Below, piece by piece: positions 4,782 through 5,092 of a stretch of 5,092 nt of DNA. Origin of the DNA: Nitrospirota bacterium (lineage in GTDB: Bacteria > Nitrospirota > UBA9217); contig JAFNGD010000382.1 in the NCBI GenBank assembly GCA_017885365.1, forward strand, positions 1-5,092. The letters run 5' to 3'. Made by a program: the position numbers and the translations under genes. The notes beneath the pieces were generated by a model, which saw only the letters and a program-made list of their open reading frames with translations, did no database searches and was not told where the DNA came from. Position 1 is the first letter of the stretch. Each line of letters opens with the position of its first letter.

Positions 4782-5092
4782 ATGCTCCCCACCTCTTCAG
4801 TCGGCAGAAAGCTCGTGATGGCCGTCACCGGCCAGATGATGGTCCTCTTCGCGCTCGGCCACGTGGCCGGCAACTCGACCGTCTATTTCGACAAGCTGAA
4901 CGCTTACGCGGCCGGGCTCCATGCCCTCCCCTTCCTCGTATGGGCCGTCCGGCTCGCGCTGCTGGTCATCGTGTCCCTCCATATCTACTATGCCGTCGTA
5001 CTGAAGCTCGAGAACTATTCCGCCCGGCCTGAGCCCTACCAGAAGAAGAAGGAGCTCGAATCCACCTTCAGCGGCAGGAACATGGTCTGGAC
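4782..5092 (+). CDS. sdhC: Succinate dehydrogenase / fumarate reductase cytochrome b subunit, 3' end outside window
   Basis: Membrane anchor that holds haem b and passes electrons between the flavoprotein/iron-sulfur subunits and quinone. The window contains 103 codons starting MLPTSSVGRKLVMAVTGQMM; family members of this b558 type are about twice as long. A first membrane segment spans roughly residues 12-34 (LVMAVTGQMMVLFALGHVAG, with His27) and a second roughly 51-74 (containing SLHIYYA, with His67). These histidines sit where the first two haem ligands are expected in the W. succinogenes FrdC/SdhC b558 type. Residues 77-87 (ENYSARPEPYQ) and the following charged stretch match the loop after helix 2 in this family. 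sdhA and sdhB are expected just to the right, but are not visible. The gene follows fumC by 172 nt. Confidence 0.92.
   Translation, partial: MLPTSSVGRKLVMAVTGQMMVLFALGHVAGNSTVYFDKLNAYAAGLHALPFLVWAVRLALLVIVSLHIYYAVVLKLENYSARPEPYQKKKELESTFSGRNMVW

Noticed and set aside
1..5092. tRNA, rRNA or riboswitch genes
   Set aside because: No cloverleaf, rRNA core or recognisable aptamer pattern was found in the short intergenic regions.

Overview
This 5.1 kb window is a GC-rich bacterial chromosome segment carrying central carbon and nitrogen metabolism genes. From left to right they are: a leftward glutamate dehydrogenase gene (its 3' end lies outside the window), a rightward malic enzyme with an N-terminal ACT domain, a small AT-richer gene for a four-helix-bundle (23S rRNA intervening-sequence/S23-type) protein, a class II fumarase, and the start of a succinate dehydrogenase cytochrome b subunit gene that runs off the right edge. 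High-GC codon use, this type of SdhC, the ACT-malic enzyme, the four-helix-bundle gene and CTCTGTGAC-type intergenic repeats would fit a Desulfobacterota or Nitrospirota-like bacterium. That placement is inference; there is no rRNA or other taxonomic marker in the window.

Layout: 1-1079 gdh (minus); 1080-1260 divergent control region with a candidate promoter for each direction; 1261-2679 malic enzyme; 2677-3218 an unusual cassette; 3212-4609 fumC; 4610-4781 intergenic region with degenerate 9-nt repeats, a weak terminator-like hairpin and a candidate sdhC promoter; 4782-5092 sdhC (partial). The enzymes share one metabolic node. Succinate dehydrogenase makes fumarate, fumarase makes malate, malic enzyme decarboxylates malate to pyruvate, and glutamate dehydrogenase links 2-oxoglutarate to glutamate.

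The most striking part is 2677-3218. The four-helix-bundle gene is flanked by two arrays of a pentamer that recurs on an 11-nt period. On the left is CAGTC plus 6 variable bases (six units, the first being TAGTC). On the right is the reverse complement, 6 variable bases plus GACTG (nine units, the first being GACTA). The arrays are therefore inverted relative to each other and enclose the gene. The left array starts on the malic enzyme stop codon and the right one runs into the fumarase start codon. One 17-bp segment is perfectly inverted between the two arms. The enclosed gene has a 2-nt slip in a TATATAT tract that removes its last helix from frame. The whole looks like an inserted mobile or selfish cassette, or an RNA-structured element similar to rRNA intervening sequences. 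I do not know of a formal description of this arrangement.
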